DNA from: Clostridiales bacterium UBA7103
Lineage (GTDB): Bacteria; Bacillota; Clostridia; Oscillospirales; Oscillospiraceae
Direction of reading: 5' to 3'
DNA length: 24,774 bases
Assembly: GCA_002493305.1 (NCBI GenBank)
Contig: DKYJ01000048.1
Location: 2,102 to 26,875, forward strand
A model generated the notes under the pieces. It did not search any database. It worked only from the letters and a program-made list of their open reading frames with translations, and was not told the DNA's origin. Positions within the stretch are counted from its first letter, which is position 1, and the number at the start of each line of letters is the position of its first letter. Below, piece after piece: positions 15,129-22,165 of the stretch. The position numbers and the translations under genes are program-made.

Positions 15129-15500
15129 ATGGATATTTTTCTTGACTATTTGAAGGCTTTTGCCGTGGGCGGGCTGTTGTGCGTGATCGGTCAGCTGCTC
15201 ATTGACTATACAAAGCTCACCCCGGCGCGTATATTGACCTTGTATGTGGTAGTAGGTGTTGTTCTGGGTGCGTTGGGCGTGTACCAGCCCCTTGTTGACT
15301 GGGCAGGCGCAGGCGCAAGCGTCCCGCTTACGGGCTTTGGCAACGCGCTCGCCAAAGGGGTTCGGGAAGCGGTCTCCGAAAAGGGATTGCTTGGCGCGTT
15401 TACCGGCGGCTTCACCGCCGCGGCGGGCGGCATATGCGCAGCCGTGTTCTTCGCCCTTGTGGCCGCGCTGATATTCAAGCCAAAGGACAAAAACAAATGA
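15129..15500 (+). CDS. spoVAE: Stage V sporulation protein AE (SpoVAE/AEB)
   Basis: Small membrane subunit of the SpoVA dipicolinic-acid channel, 123 aa. Three to four hydrophobic segments: AFAVGGLLCVIGQLLI near the N terminus, LTLYVVVGVVLGALGVY, and a Gly/Ala-rich C-terminal helix (TGGFTAAAGGICAAVFFALVA). The GFGNALAKGVREAV segment is typical of the family. The start is ATG 15129, 12 nt after AAAGGA at the end of spoVAD. Its stop codon is the first codon of a perfect 18-bp hairpin shared with the convergent hexokinase gene. Confidence 0.92.
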   Translation: MDIFLDYLKAFAVGGLLCVIGQLLIDYTKLTPARILTLYVVVGVVLGALGVYQPLVDWAGAGASVPLTGFGNALAKGVREAVSEKGLLGAFTGGFTAAAGGICAAVFFALVAALIFKPKDKNK

Positions 15501-15535
15501 CAAACAGCCGCCTCGTTCGAGGCGGCTGTTTGTCA
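15498..15535. terminator. Convergent hairpin between spoVAE and hexokinase
   Basis: A perfect 18-bp inverted repeat with arms 15498-15515 and 15518-15535. It starts at the spoVAE stop codon and ends one base before the hexokinase stop codon (15536-15538). It has no long T-tract. Its position and stability suggest a bidirectional 3'-end structure. Confidence 0.7.
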
Positions 15536-16795
15536 TCAAGTATTGAGCAGCGCGGCGGCGGCAGAGCCCGCCATAGTTGAGCCATCACCCACGATATACT
15601 CGTATTTCAGCCCATTTTCGGCGGCAAACGTGGACAGATACCTGTCCAGCGCAGGCTTATATATCCGGCTTTTCTGCACAAGGGAACCCTCCGCGCAGAT
15701 AAGTGCAGGCTTATCCCTCCCGCCGCCGGTGAGCAGCAATATCGCGGCGAGGTTTATCGCCATGCACTTGGCGGAGCGTTCAATTATAGTCTCCGCCGCG
15801 GTTTTTATAAACTCCGCGTCCTCCGGTGAAAAGCGCTCCATGCCCTCACCGCAGGCCCAGCTGTCTACCACGGAGGTGTCTATCCGTCCTATTGCGGCCA
15901 CCCGCTCCCCTGCCGCCTTGGAAACGCAGCCCTCCTGCGCGGCCTTGATAACGGCGGCGGAGCAGAGCGCGCCTAGATACACCCCGGCGGTGAGCTTTTC
16001 AAAGTGCTTGAGGCCGGGATTCTCGCTCTGTCTGTCAAGCGCCTCGTCCAAATCGCCGCGCGCTATCCCGTCATACATACCCGACTCAAGATTGACTATC
16101 ATTCTGCCGGGAGCAAGACCCGGGAGCTTGAGTATTCTGCCAGCGTCAATATCGCAGCAGGTATTTGTCCCCGTGCCGCTGACCTGACCGATAAGGGCAC
16201 TGTATTTTTCAGTTTCAAGACCGGCGGAGCCGCCGAGCAGTACTGCGGCGGTGTCATTTAAAAGCACTGCGCGCTTGCCGCATATTCCCCGGCGCTCAAG
16301 CTCCTTGAGCAAATCCGCGCAGACGCGCTTGCCGGAGGAGTCTTTGATGACGACCTCCTTGTCAATTCTGCCCACTACGCCGTCAAGCTCAGGTGTTATT
16401 TCGGCAGTGTAGGAAAAACAGTATCCAATCACATCGGCATAGGCCATCAGCGGCGCTATCCTGTCCGCCGTGAAGCGGATGAACTCCTCCCAGCTCGCGG
16501 GAGCGCCGATACCGGGCATACCGGCCTTGGTGAGCCGTTCCACCCTCGCGCCCTGCGCCTCAAAGCGCACCAGCGCCGCGCGGAAATTCGTGCCGCCCGC
16601 GTCAATGACAACAACGCTCTTATCAAGCGGCAGACTGCCGTCTATGTAAAGCCTTGTCGGTATCATGGACATAGAGGAGCTGTCTCCCCTCAGGCCGCGC
16701 TCCATATCCTCCGCCATGCGGCGAGCCTCGATATTTATATCCAAACTCTCCGGGCAAATACCGTGCCTTTTTAAAAACTCTCTCGCCTTGTTCAT
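15536..16795 (-). CDS. Hexokinase (eukaryotic-type fold, ASKHA superfamily)
   Basis: ATP-dependent phosphorylation of glucose or related hexoses at the entry to glycolysis, cytoplasmic; 419 aa from ATG 16795 directly after GGAGGATAT. Motifs: phosphate-1 DAGGTNFRAAL at residues 65-75, catalytic Asp181 in LLNDTAAVLLGG, phosphate-2 around GQVSGTGTN (203-211), the glutamate of AEGSLVQ, and the adenosine motif GDGSTMAGSAAAAL near the C terminus. It resembles the long hexokinase family (over 400 aa) rather than the short ROK glucokinases. Only 56 bp, containing a strong terminator, separate it from the SPFH gene upstream, and no separate promoter is visible. Its transcription may therefore depend on readthrough. 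Confidence 0.88.
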   Translation of the reverse strand: MNKAREFLKRHGICPESLDINIEARRMAEDMERGLRGDSSSMSMIPTRLYIDGSLPLDKSVVVIDAGGTNFRAALVRFEAQGARVERLTKAGMPGIGAPASWEEFIRFTADRIAPLMAYADVIGYCFSYTAEITPELDGVVGRIDKEVVIKDSSGKRVCADLLKELERRGICGKRAVLLNDTAAVLLGGSAGLETEKYSALIGQVSGTGTNTCCDIDAGRILKLPGLAPGRMIVNLESGMYDGIARGDLDEALDRQSENPGLKHFEKLTAGVYLGALCSAAVIKAAQEGCVSKAAGERVAAIGRIDTSVVDSWACGEGMERFSPEDAEFIKTAAETIIERSAKCMAINLAAILLLTGGGRDKPALICAEGSLVQKSRIYKPALDRYLSTFAAENGLKYEYIVGDGSTMAGSAAAALLNT

Positions 16796-16811
16796 ATATC
16801 CTCCAAGCACT

Positions 16812-16839
16812 AAAAAAAGGGCGGCATTTGCCGCCCTTT
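16812..16839 (-). terminator. Terminator between the SPFH and hexokinase genes
   Basis: Minus strand: AAAGGGCGGC / GCCGCCCTTT stem (16830-16839 and 16816-16825) with a four-base loop, followed by a run of seven T (16812-16818). Confidence 0.85.
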
Positions 16840-16851
16840 CAGTTCTTTTTA

Positions 16852-17736
16852 TTACTCCTTCACAGCCTCGACCACGCCCTCGGCAAGACCGGCAATACCC
16901 TGTATCTCACTGGGTATGATGATCTTGGTGGCCTTACCGTCGGCAGCGGCGGCGAAAGCCTCAAGCGCCTTGATCTTGATGACCGCATCGGTGGGGCAGG
17001 CCTCGTTAATAAGGCGGATACCTTCGGCGGTAGCCTTCTGAACCTTGAGGATAGCCTCGGCCTGACCTTCAGCCTCCAAAATCTGCTGCTGCTTTTTAGC
17101 ATCCGCACGGAGAATGGCAGACTCCTTCTCGCCTTCGGCCTCAAGGATTGCCGCGCGCTTTTCACCCTCGGCGCGGAGTATGGCTTCACGGCGCTCACGC
17201 TCTGCCTTCATCTGCTTCTCCATGGCGTTCTGTATCTCCTTGGGAGGCAGAATGTTCTTCAGCTCAACACGGTTGACCTTGATGCCCCATGGGTCGGTGG
17301 CTTCGTCCAGAATTGCGCGCATCTTGGTGTTGATGATATCACGGCTGGTGAGGCACTGGTCAAGCTCCAGCTCGCCGATGATGTTACGCAAGGTTGTGGC
17401 GGCCAGATTTTCAATAGCACCCATGGGCTGGTCAACGCCGTAGGTGTACATCTTGGGATCGGTGATCTGGAAATAGATAACGGTGTCTATCTGCATGGTG
17501 ACATTATCCTTGGTGATGACCGGCTGGGGCGGGAAGTCCGCCACCTGCTCCTTGAGCGTGACCACCTTGGCGATCCTCTCGATAAAAGGCACCTTCAGGT
17601 GCATACCTGTGTTCCATGTGGTTTTATACGCGCCGAGGCGCTCCACAACATAAGCCTTGGACTGCTGCACGATACGTATGCTGCGCACCAAAATGACAAT
17701 AACAAGCAGGATAAGCGCTATAAGAACATATTGCAT
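16852..17736 (-). CDS. SPFH/band 7 (stomatin/QmcA-like) membrane protein
   Basis: Membrane scaffold protein of the stomatin-prohibitin-flotillin-HflK/C family, 294 aa. One N-terminal transmembrane helix (residues 3-18) is followed by the SPFH domain (RIVQQSKAYVVERLGAY through WGIKVNRVELKNI). A coiled-coil of repeated AEGEK/AILRAEGEK-type units spans about residues 175-240, and the Ala-rich C terminus includes KIIIPSEIQGI. Such proteins form large cages or clusters at the membrane and often control proteases or membrane order. The start at ATG 17736 follows GAAGGAGAG. NfeD lies 48 bp upstream on the same strand, the classic NfeD-SPFH pairing. The client is unknown. Confidence 0.92.
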   Translation of the reverse strand: MQYVLIALILLVIVILVRSIRIVQQSKAYVVERLGAYKTTWNTGMHLKVPFIERIAKVVTLKEQVADFPPQPVITKDNVTMQIDTVIYFQITDPKMYTYGVDQPMGAIENLAATTLRNIIGELELDQCLTSRDIINTKMRAILDEATDPWGIKVNRVELKNILPPKEIQNAMEKQMKAERERREAILRAEGEKRAAILEAEGEKESAILRADAKKQQQILEAEGQAEAILKVQKATAEGIRLINEACPTDAVIKIKALEAFAAAADGKATKIIIPSEIQGIAGLAEGVVEAVKE

Positions 17737-17784
17737 AATAACTCTCCTTCACTTTTTGGGAAAACACTGAACCAATCGTTTTCC

Positions 17785-18246
17785 TCAGGAATTTTCTCCC
17801 TCGTCCATTGGGGCGACAATGAGCTTGACCCCGTCGATGCGCAGAGCCTTCACCGTATCCCCTTTTTTGATTTTCAAACCCTCGTCCGCACTGCGGGCCG
17901 TCCAGGTCTTTCCGCCGACGACGACCGCTCCGGCGCCCAGAACATTGTCGATATCCTCCGTCACTATGCACTCTCTGCCCAGCACCGTGTCCGCATTGGT
18001 GGGCTGCACCCGTGCATTGACATACTTCTTTGCAAGGGGTCTTGTCAGCGCCAGCGAAATTATGGACACCAGCAAAAACCACACTATCTGAAGCCAGATC
18101 GGCGCGCTTAAAAGCGCGGAGATGAGCGCCGCCAAAGCGCCCAGCGCGAACCAGATGGAAACCAGCCCCGGCACAACGCCCTCAATGACCAGAAGGATAA
18201 TCATAGCGACCAGCCAGACAACCGTCATGTCGATAAAAGCCAGCAC
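17785..18246 (-). CDS. NfeD-family membrane protein
   Basis: Partner of SPFH proteins, 153 aa from a GTG at 18246, placed 8 nt after AAAGAGG; a GTG at 18255 is too close to that site and an ATG at 18225 is possible. Three hydrophobic helices occupy about residues 6-70 (VVWLVAMIILLVIEGVVPG, IWFALGALAALISALL, LQIVWFLLVSIISLAL). The cytoplasmic or extracytoplasmic OB-like C-terminal domain begins near TVLGRECIVTEDID and includes VVGGKTWTARS. It is the short NfeD1b-type without the ClpP-like protease domain. It is the first gene of the operon with the SPFH gene and has a good promoter. Confidence 0.9.
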   Translation of the reverse strand: MLAFIDMTVVWLVAMIILLVIEGVVPGLVSIWFALGALAALISALLSAPIWLQIVWFLLVSIISLALTRPLAKKYVNARVQPTNADTVLGRECIVTEDIDNVLGAGAVVVGGKTWTARSADEGLKIKKGDTVKALRIDGVKLIVAPMDEGENS

Positions 18247-18279
18247 TACAAGCACCTCTTTCCGTTTCTTTGTACTCTT

Positions 18280-18308
18280 ATTATATATTAAAGGCGGGGC
18301 GTCTGCAA
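18280..18308 (-). promoter_or_regulatory. Promoter of the nfeD-SPFH operon
   Basis: Minus strand: TTGCAG (18303-18308), 17-bp spacer, TATAAT (18280-18285, perfect). The leader to the GTG is about 25-30 nt. Confidence 0.8.
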
Positions 18309-18374
18309 GTATATTTTTTCACAGGAAAGTAGCCGTTTACTTAGAAGTTTTTTCCGTTTTCGGCGCTTTAACTC

Positions 18375-18403
18375 TTTACTTTTTTCACACGATGATGTAA
18401 CAT
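18375..18403 (+). promoter_or_regulatory. Possible promoter of the yerC-methyltransferase-hslO operon
   Basis: TTTACT (18375-18380), 17-bp spacer, TAACAT (18398-18403). Both boxes are moderate matches. It is divergent from the nfeD promoter. Confidence 0.45.
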
Positions 18404-18460
18404 AGTAAAGAACATGTATTCAAGTATCTGGTTTGATAATTTCAATATATGGAGGCTATA

Positions 18461-18757
18461 ATGAACAACAGACGCAATAAGCAGCGCAATGAGGAACTTT
18501 ACAAGGCCATTCTCTCTCTTGAGTCCGTTGACGAGTGTTTGAAGTTTTTTGATGACCTTTGCACAGTGTCTGAGCTTATGGCGATGGAGCAGCGCTATCA
18601 GGTTGCCACCTGCCTTAATTCCGGCATGATCTACAATGACATTCTGGCCGAGACCGGCGCCTCCAGCGCTACGATCAGCCGCGTCAACCGCTCGCTGCAG
18701 TATGGCCGCGGCGGGTATGAGATCGTTTTCAATCGCAATAAGGAGAAAAAATCATGA
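18461..18757 (+). CDS. YerC/YecD-family TrpR-related DNA-binding protein
   Basis: Small helix-turn-helix regulator, 98 aa. The start is ATG 18461 with GGAGG 7 nt upstream; an ATG twelve bases earlier is part of the ribosome binding site. The TrpR-like fold is seen in KAILSLESVDECLKFFDDLCT and the HTH in QRYQVATCLNSGMIYNDI with GASSATISRVNRSL as recognition helix. The YGRGGYEIVF tail is characteristic of the family. The corepressor, if any, and the target operator are unknown. It overlaps the methyltransferase gene by 4 nt. Confidence 0.88.
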   Translation: MNNRRNKQRNEELYKAILSLESVDECLKFFDDLCTVSELMAMEQRYQVATCLNSGMIYNDILAETGASSATISRVNRSLQYGRGGYEIVFNRNKEKKS

Positions 18758-19485
18758 ATTGCTACGGCTCACTTGCCGGCTGGTACGATAAGTTCACCGG
18801 CGATGTGCCATATGAGCTCTTTGCACAGCTTTATGAGGCGGAGTTTGCTCGCTGCGGCGGCGAATTCCGCCTTCTGCTGGATTTGTGCTGCGGCACGGGG
18901 ACTCTCACCCGTATAATGACCCAGCGGGGTTATGAGCTTATCGGGGTCGACGCCTCGGTGGATATGCTCATGCAGGCCAGGGAAAAGTGCGCCGACCTTT
19001 CCACCCCTCCCCTGCTGCTGTGCCAGAGTGCGGAAGAGCTTGACCTGTACGGCACAGTGGACGCGGCCTACTGCTCGCTGGACGGCATGAACTACATTCC
19101 GCCACGGCATCTGCCGGAGCTTTTACGCCGGCTCCATCTGTTTATCCGCCCCGGCGGGCTGTTTATTTTTGACATCCGCCCGGCGGATTGGCTCAGAGAG
19201 CTTGACGGGCAGGCCTTTGTGGATGAGACGGAGGACGCGCTGTGCCTCTGGCGCTCGGAGTTTGACCCGGAGCTTCCCGCCCTGCGTTATGGAATGAACA
19301 TTTTTTCCCGAAGCGGCGAGCTTTGGCGCAGAAATGACGAGGAGCATATCGAGTACGCCCACAGTCTTGAAGGGCTTAACGGGCTTTTGACAGATGCTGG
19401 CTTTGAGCAGGTTCGCCTCGTGCCCGGTTTCACCGAGGCGGGCGGCGGGCGGATATTCATAAGCGCTAAGAATCTATCGCATTAA
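18754..19485 (+). CDS. Class I SAM-dependent methyltransferase
   Basis: 243 aa. The N terminus YGSLAGWYDKF is typical of small-molecule methyltransferases. SAM motif I is LLDLCCGTGTLT at about residues 41-52, the acidic residue after beta-2 is in IGVDAS, and motif II/post I are in VDAAYCSLDGMNYI and IRPGGLFIFDIR. The substrate is not predictable. It is translationally coupled to the upstream regulator (ATGA) and is followed after 17 bp by hslO. The gene order regulator-methyltransferase-Hsp33 suggests simple co-transcription rather than a shared pathway. Confidence 0.85.
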   Translation: MNCYGSLAGWYDKFTGDVPYELFAQLYEAEFARCGGEFRLLLDLCCGTGTLTRIMTQRGYELIGVDASVDMLMQAREKCADLSTPPLLLCQSAEELDLYGTVDAAYCSLDGMNYIPPRHLPELLRRLHLFIRPGGLFIFDIRPADWLRELDGQAFVDETEDALCLWRSEFDPELPALRYGMNIFSRSGELWRRNDEEHIEYAHSLEGLNGLLTDAGFEQVRLVPGFTEAGGGRIFISAKNLSH

Positions 19486-19502
19486 AATCGAGGTAAAATA
19501 CT

Positions 19503-20399
19503 ATGGACAGAATCATCCGCGCGACTGCGGGAGAGGGTTTAATAAAAATGGCGGTCATTACCGCGAAGGATACCGTGCAGCGGGCGCGGGAGATACACGG
19601 CTGCTCCCCCACCGCCTGCGCCGCTCTGGGCAGGGCACTGTGCGCCGCGTCCCTGATGGGGCAGGCCATGAAGGAAGAAAACGCCTCCCTCACCCTGCGT
19701 ATTGACGGCGGCGGGCCTATCGGCGGCATTGTCGCCGTGTCGGACAGCGAGGGCTGCGTCCGCGGCCATGTGGGCAACCCCCTGGTCGATCTGCCTCTGC
19801 GCGGCGATGGTAAGCTCAATGTGGGCGCCGCCGTCGGACGGGACGGTATGCTTACAGTCAGCCGGGATATTGGCCTGAGGGAGCCGTACATCGGTTCGGT
19901 GGAGCTTGTCAGCGGGGAGATTGCTGAGGATGTGACCTCCTATCTGCTCTCGAGCGAGCAGGTGGCCTCCGCCTGCGCTCTGGGCGTGCTTGTGGATACT
20001 GACTGCTCCGTCAAGGCGGCGGGCGGATTCATCGTGCAGCTAATGCCAGGCGCAGAAGATGAGCTTATTTCCCGGCTGGAGGACAATATTTTCATGATGG
20101 ATCAGCTCACCACCATTCTTGATGAGGACGGGCCTTACGCAGTTTTTGAGCAGGTGCTCAAGGGCTTTGAACACCATATCGTGGGCGAGAGCGAGATATG
20201 CTACCGCTGCTATTGCAGCCGGGAGCGCATCGCCGCCGCCATTGAGTGCGTCAGCCGGGAGGAGCTTGAGCAGATGATAGCCGAAGATCAGGGCGCGCGC
20301 TGCCGATGCCATTTCTGCGGCACGGACTATTCTTTTTCCGCCGACGAGCTGCGCTCCATTCTGGCGAAAAAGTGTTCCTTAAATTCTGAAGAAAATTGA
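19503..20399 (+). CDS. hslO: Redox-regulated chaperone Hsp33
   Basis: Cytoplasmic holdase activated by oxidation and unfolding, 298 aa, normal length. The N-terminal domain starts MDRIIRATAGEGLIKMAVI and contains the family segment REIHGCSPTACAALGRAL. The C-terminal zinc centre has Cys236-x-Cys238 and, after about 30 residues, Cys269-x2-Cys272, the expected CxC/CxxC set. Two extra cysteines flank it (Cys233, Cys267), giving CYRCYC and CRCHFC. The start at 19503 follows GAGG about 9 nt upstream. It is the last gene of the operon with yerC and the methyltransferase. Confidence 0.95.
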   Translation: MDRIIRATAGEGLIKMAVITAKDTVQRAREIHGCSPTACAALGRALCAASLMGQAMKEENASLTLRIDGGGPIGGIVAVSDSEGCVRGHVGNPLVDLPLRGDGKLNVGAAVGRDGMLTVSRDIGLREPYIGSVELVSGEIAEDVTSYLLSSEQVASACALGVLVDTDCSVKAAGGFIVQLMPGAEDELISRLEDNIFMMDQLTTILDEDGPYAVFEQVLKGFEHHIVGESEICYRCYCSRERIAAAIECVSREELEQMIAEDQGARCRCHFCGTDYSFSADELRSILAKKCSLNSEEN

Positions 20400-20547
20400 C
20401 CAACGATTTAGGCATTATTTCTTCTTTTGTCTGTTTTTTCCACATTCCGCCGCATTTGCCTGTTTTCTTTTTGTCTGCCCCCTGCTACTCTTATCAGCAA
20501 AGAAAGCGGGTTTTCCCGCAATTCAATTATAACCGGAGGAAACAGAC

Positions 20548-20670
20548 ATGAAAAAAGTGTGCAAGTGCAAAGCCAATGGCAAAAAGAAGATGTGTGTATT
20601 TGGCAAGCTGCTTATCGCGGTCATCGCGGTTTTCGGCGGGTATAAGTTCTACAAGTCAAAAAAGGATTGA
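20548..20670 (+). CDS. 40-residue Cys/Lys-rich small membrane protein
   Basis: An ATG at 20548 with a near-perfect ribosome binding site (CCGGAGGAAACAGAC). The translated protein has 40 residues: a basic N terminus with CKCK (Cys5, Cys7) and Cys16, one hydrophobic helix (about 17-31, VFGKLLIAVIAVFGG), and a basic C-terminal tail (YKFYKSKKD). The stop is TGA 20668-20670, followed after 1 bp by a 21-bp hairpin. The good start context, the helix flanked by lysines and the dedicated 3' hairpin argue that it is a real gene. Function is unknown; a metal- or thiol-active CxC motif at the membrane surface is possible. No clear promoter is seen in the 148 bp upstream; a GCGGG-TTTT-CCCGC hairpin is at 20506-20519. 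Confidence 0.65.
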   Translation: MKKVCKCKANGKKKMCVFGKLLIAVIAVFGGYKFYKSKKD

Positions 20671-20671
20671 C

Positions 20672-20719
20672 AGCAAATTCAAGCGCCCATGCTTCAACGC
20701 ATGGGCGCTTGAATTTGCT
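20672..20719 (+). terminator. Very long perfect hairpin after the 40-aa gene
   Basis: A 21-bp perfect inverted repeat (20672-20692 and 20699-20719) with a 6-nt loop TTCAAC. There is no T-tract, only TATCTATT. It is positioned like a terminator or 3'-end stabiliser. Confidence 0.65.
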
Positions 20720-20777
20720 TATCTATTCGACGCAGTTGCGGCACGTCCACACGTCCTTGCGTGGAAGCAGCAAAAAC

Positions 20778-20806
20778 TTGCAAAAGCTCCTAAATTCAGT
20801 TATAAT
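20778..20806 (+). promoter_or_regulatory. Promoter of the tetR-family gene
   Basis: TTGCAA (20778-20783), 17-bp spacer, TATAAT (20801-20806, perfect). Confidence 0.8.
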
Positions 20807-20812
20807 GTCAAA

Positions 20813-20827
20813 TCAAGTAGAACTTGA
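20813..20827 (+). promoter_or_regulatory. Candidate operator at the tetR promoter
   Basis: A perfect palindrome TCAAGT-AGA-ACTTGA lies at the expected transcription start, between the -10 box and the ribosome binding site GGGGAG (20829-20834). Size and place fit autorepression by the encoded TetR-type protein. Confidence 0.55.
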
Positions 20828-20842
20828 CGGGGAGTGCCATTG

Positions 20843-21415
20843 ATGCCCAGCTTTACGAAAAATGCAATAAAAGCCGCTTTTGTTGAGCTTTTGGAGGAAT
20901 ATCCGCTTAAAAAAATCACTGTTCGCGATATCGTTGAACGCTGCGGCGTGAACCGCAACTCTTTTTATTACCACTTTCAGGATATTCCTGCCCTGCTGGA
21001 AGAGGTGATAACCGATGTGGCGGATACCATCATCGCCCAGTATCAGGATTATGAGTCCGGTGAGGAATTTCTTTGCAGCTGCATTGAATATGCCTCGCAG
21101 CGCAGAAAGCTGATGCTGCACATCTATAACTCCCTCAACCGGGATATGTTTGACCGTGGGCTTGTGCGGGTGTGTGACTATGTGGTGCGCGTCTTTCTGG
21201 ACGATATGCTCCGCGGCAGGGTCATTCCCGACGGAGACAGGCTCGCCATCGAGGGGCTTTACCAGTGTGAGTGCTTCGGGCTTATCAGTCAGTGGATGAT
21301 GGACGGTATGAAAGGCGATGTGACCGATATGGTTCACAGGGTTTGCACCCTGCGCCGGGGTATACTGGAAGAGATGATAAACCGCAGCCTTAAAAACGCC
21401 CAAAACGATAAATAA
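20843..21415 (+). CDS. TetR/AcrR-family transcriptional regulator
   Basis: 190 aa from ATG 20843, 8 nt after GGGGAG; a GTG nine bases earlier overlaps that site. The N-terminal HTH is clear: KKITVRDIVERCGVNRNSFYYHF at about residues 23-45, ending in the typical FYYHF. The C-terminal domain (RRKLMLHIYNSLNRDMFDRGL...) resembles the TetR C-terminal domain of DhaS-like regulators; the ligand is unknown. A 15-bp palindrome at its own promoter suggests autoregulation. The downstream DUF308 and lipid-kinase genes are possible targets, since they lie on the same strand after a hairpin. Confidence 0.9.
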   Translation: MPSFTKNAIKAAFVELLEEYPLKKITVRDIVERCGVNRNSFYYHFQDIPALLEEVITDVADTIIAQYQDYESGEEFLCSCIEYASQRRKLMLHIYNSLNRDMFDRGLVRVCDYVVRVFLDDMLRGRVIPDGDRLAIEGLYQCECFGLISQWMMDGMKGDVTDMVHRVCTLRRGILEEMINRSLKNAQNDK

Positions 21416-21453
21416 ACCGCCCTTACCAGGGCTTTATAATTACACTGTTCATT

Positions 21454-21506
21454 AGGCAAAGTGTCGCATTATGTCGAAAAAACGGACATAATGCGGCACT
21501 TTGCCT
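21454..21506 (+). terminator. Long hairpin terminator after the tetR-family gene
   Basis: 22-bp arms (21454-21475 and 21485-21506) with a single G-U pair and a 9-nt loop GAAAAAACG, followed by ATTTTCAAT. It is likely the terminator of the regulator transcript. Confidence 0.65.
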
Positions 21507-21567
21507 ATTTTCAATATCAGTTACCTGTGATTAATTTAGATACAACAATATTCATGGAGGGGTCAAT

Positions 21568-22152
21568 ATGCGCTCTGTTGGGCCCATGCGGGCGGCAAAA
21601 ATCGGCGGGATAGCGGTTTCCGTTTTGGTGTGCGCTCTGGGTGTGTTCATGATGCTCAGGCCGGAAACTTCCGCCTATGTGCTGAGTATTACCTGCGGTG
21701 TTCTTTTCATTCTTCTGGGGATCATGAAGCTGGTGGGCTATTTTTCAAGAGATCTTTACCGGCTTGCATTTCAATATGATTTGGCCTTCGGCCTTCTTAT
21801 GGTCGCCGTGGGAGCGGTCATTCTCTCCCATCCGGGCGAGATGATGAGTTTTATGTGCGCGGTGCTGGGTCTGTGCATACTGGCCGACGGGCTTTTCCGG
21901 ATACAGACCGCGCTGAACGCCAGACATTTTGGCCTGCCGCTCTGGTGGCTTATCCTTATCTGGGCGATAGTCACCGGTATAATGGGCTTTCTTCTGTTGC
22001 TGCGCCCCGGTTTAGGCGGCAGGGCGCTGATCATCTTTATGGGTGCTGCGCTGACAGCCGAGGGGCTTTTGAATATCGACACCATTGTCACTGCGGTGAA
22101 GATAGTCAAAAACCAGCGGCAGGACATTATTGACGCGGAATTTTACGAATAG
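21568..22152 (+). CDS. DUF308/HdeD-like membrane protein
   Basis: 194 aa, six predicted transmembrane helices in three hairpins. They include GGIAVSVLVCALGVFMML, YVLSITCGVLFILLGIMKLV, FGLLMVAVGAVILS and WWLILIWAIVTGIMGFLLLL. The repeated pattern of a helix ending in R/H-P (MLRPE, LSHPGE, LLRPGLG) before the next helix is the DUF308 (HdeD-like) repeat. Strong ribosome binding site GGAGGGG before ATG 21568. It is followed after 13 bp by the lipid kinase, so the two are co-transcribed. The function in Gram-positives is unknown; a role in membrane or acid stress is only inferred from HdeD. Confidence 0.82.
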   Translation: MRSVGPMRAAKIGGIAVSVLVCALGVFMMLRPETSAYVLSITCGVLFILLGIMKLVGYFSRDLYRLAFQYDLAFGLLMVAVGAVILSHPGEMMSFMCAVLGLCILADGLFRIQTALNARHFGLPLWWLILIWAIVTGIMGFLLLLRPGLGGRALIIFMGAALTAEGLLNIDTIVTAVKIVKNQRQDIIDAEFYE

Positions 22153-22165
22153 AAGGAGATACATT

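Noticed and set aside
16828..18111. 427-codon open frame on the plus strand
   Set aside because: It is entirely antisense to the SPFH and NfeD genes, which have clear family motifs, ribosome binding sites and a promoter. It is a by-product of GC-rich codon use.
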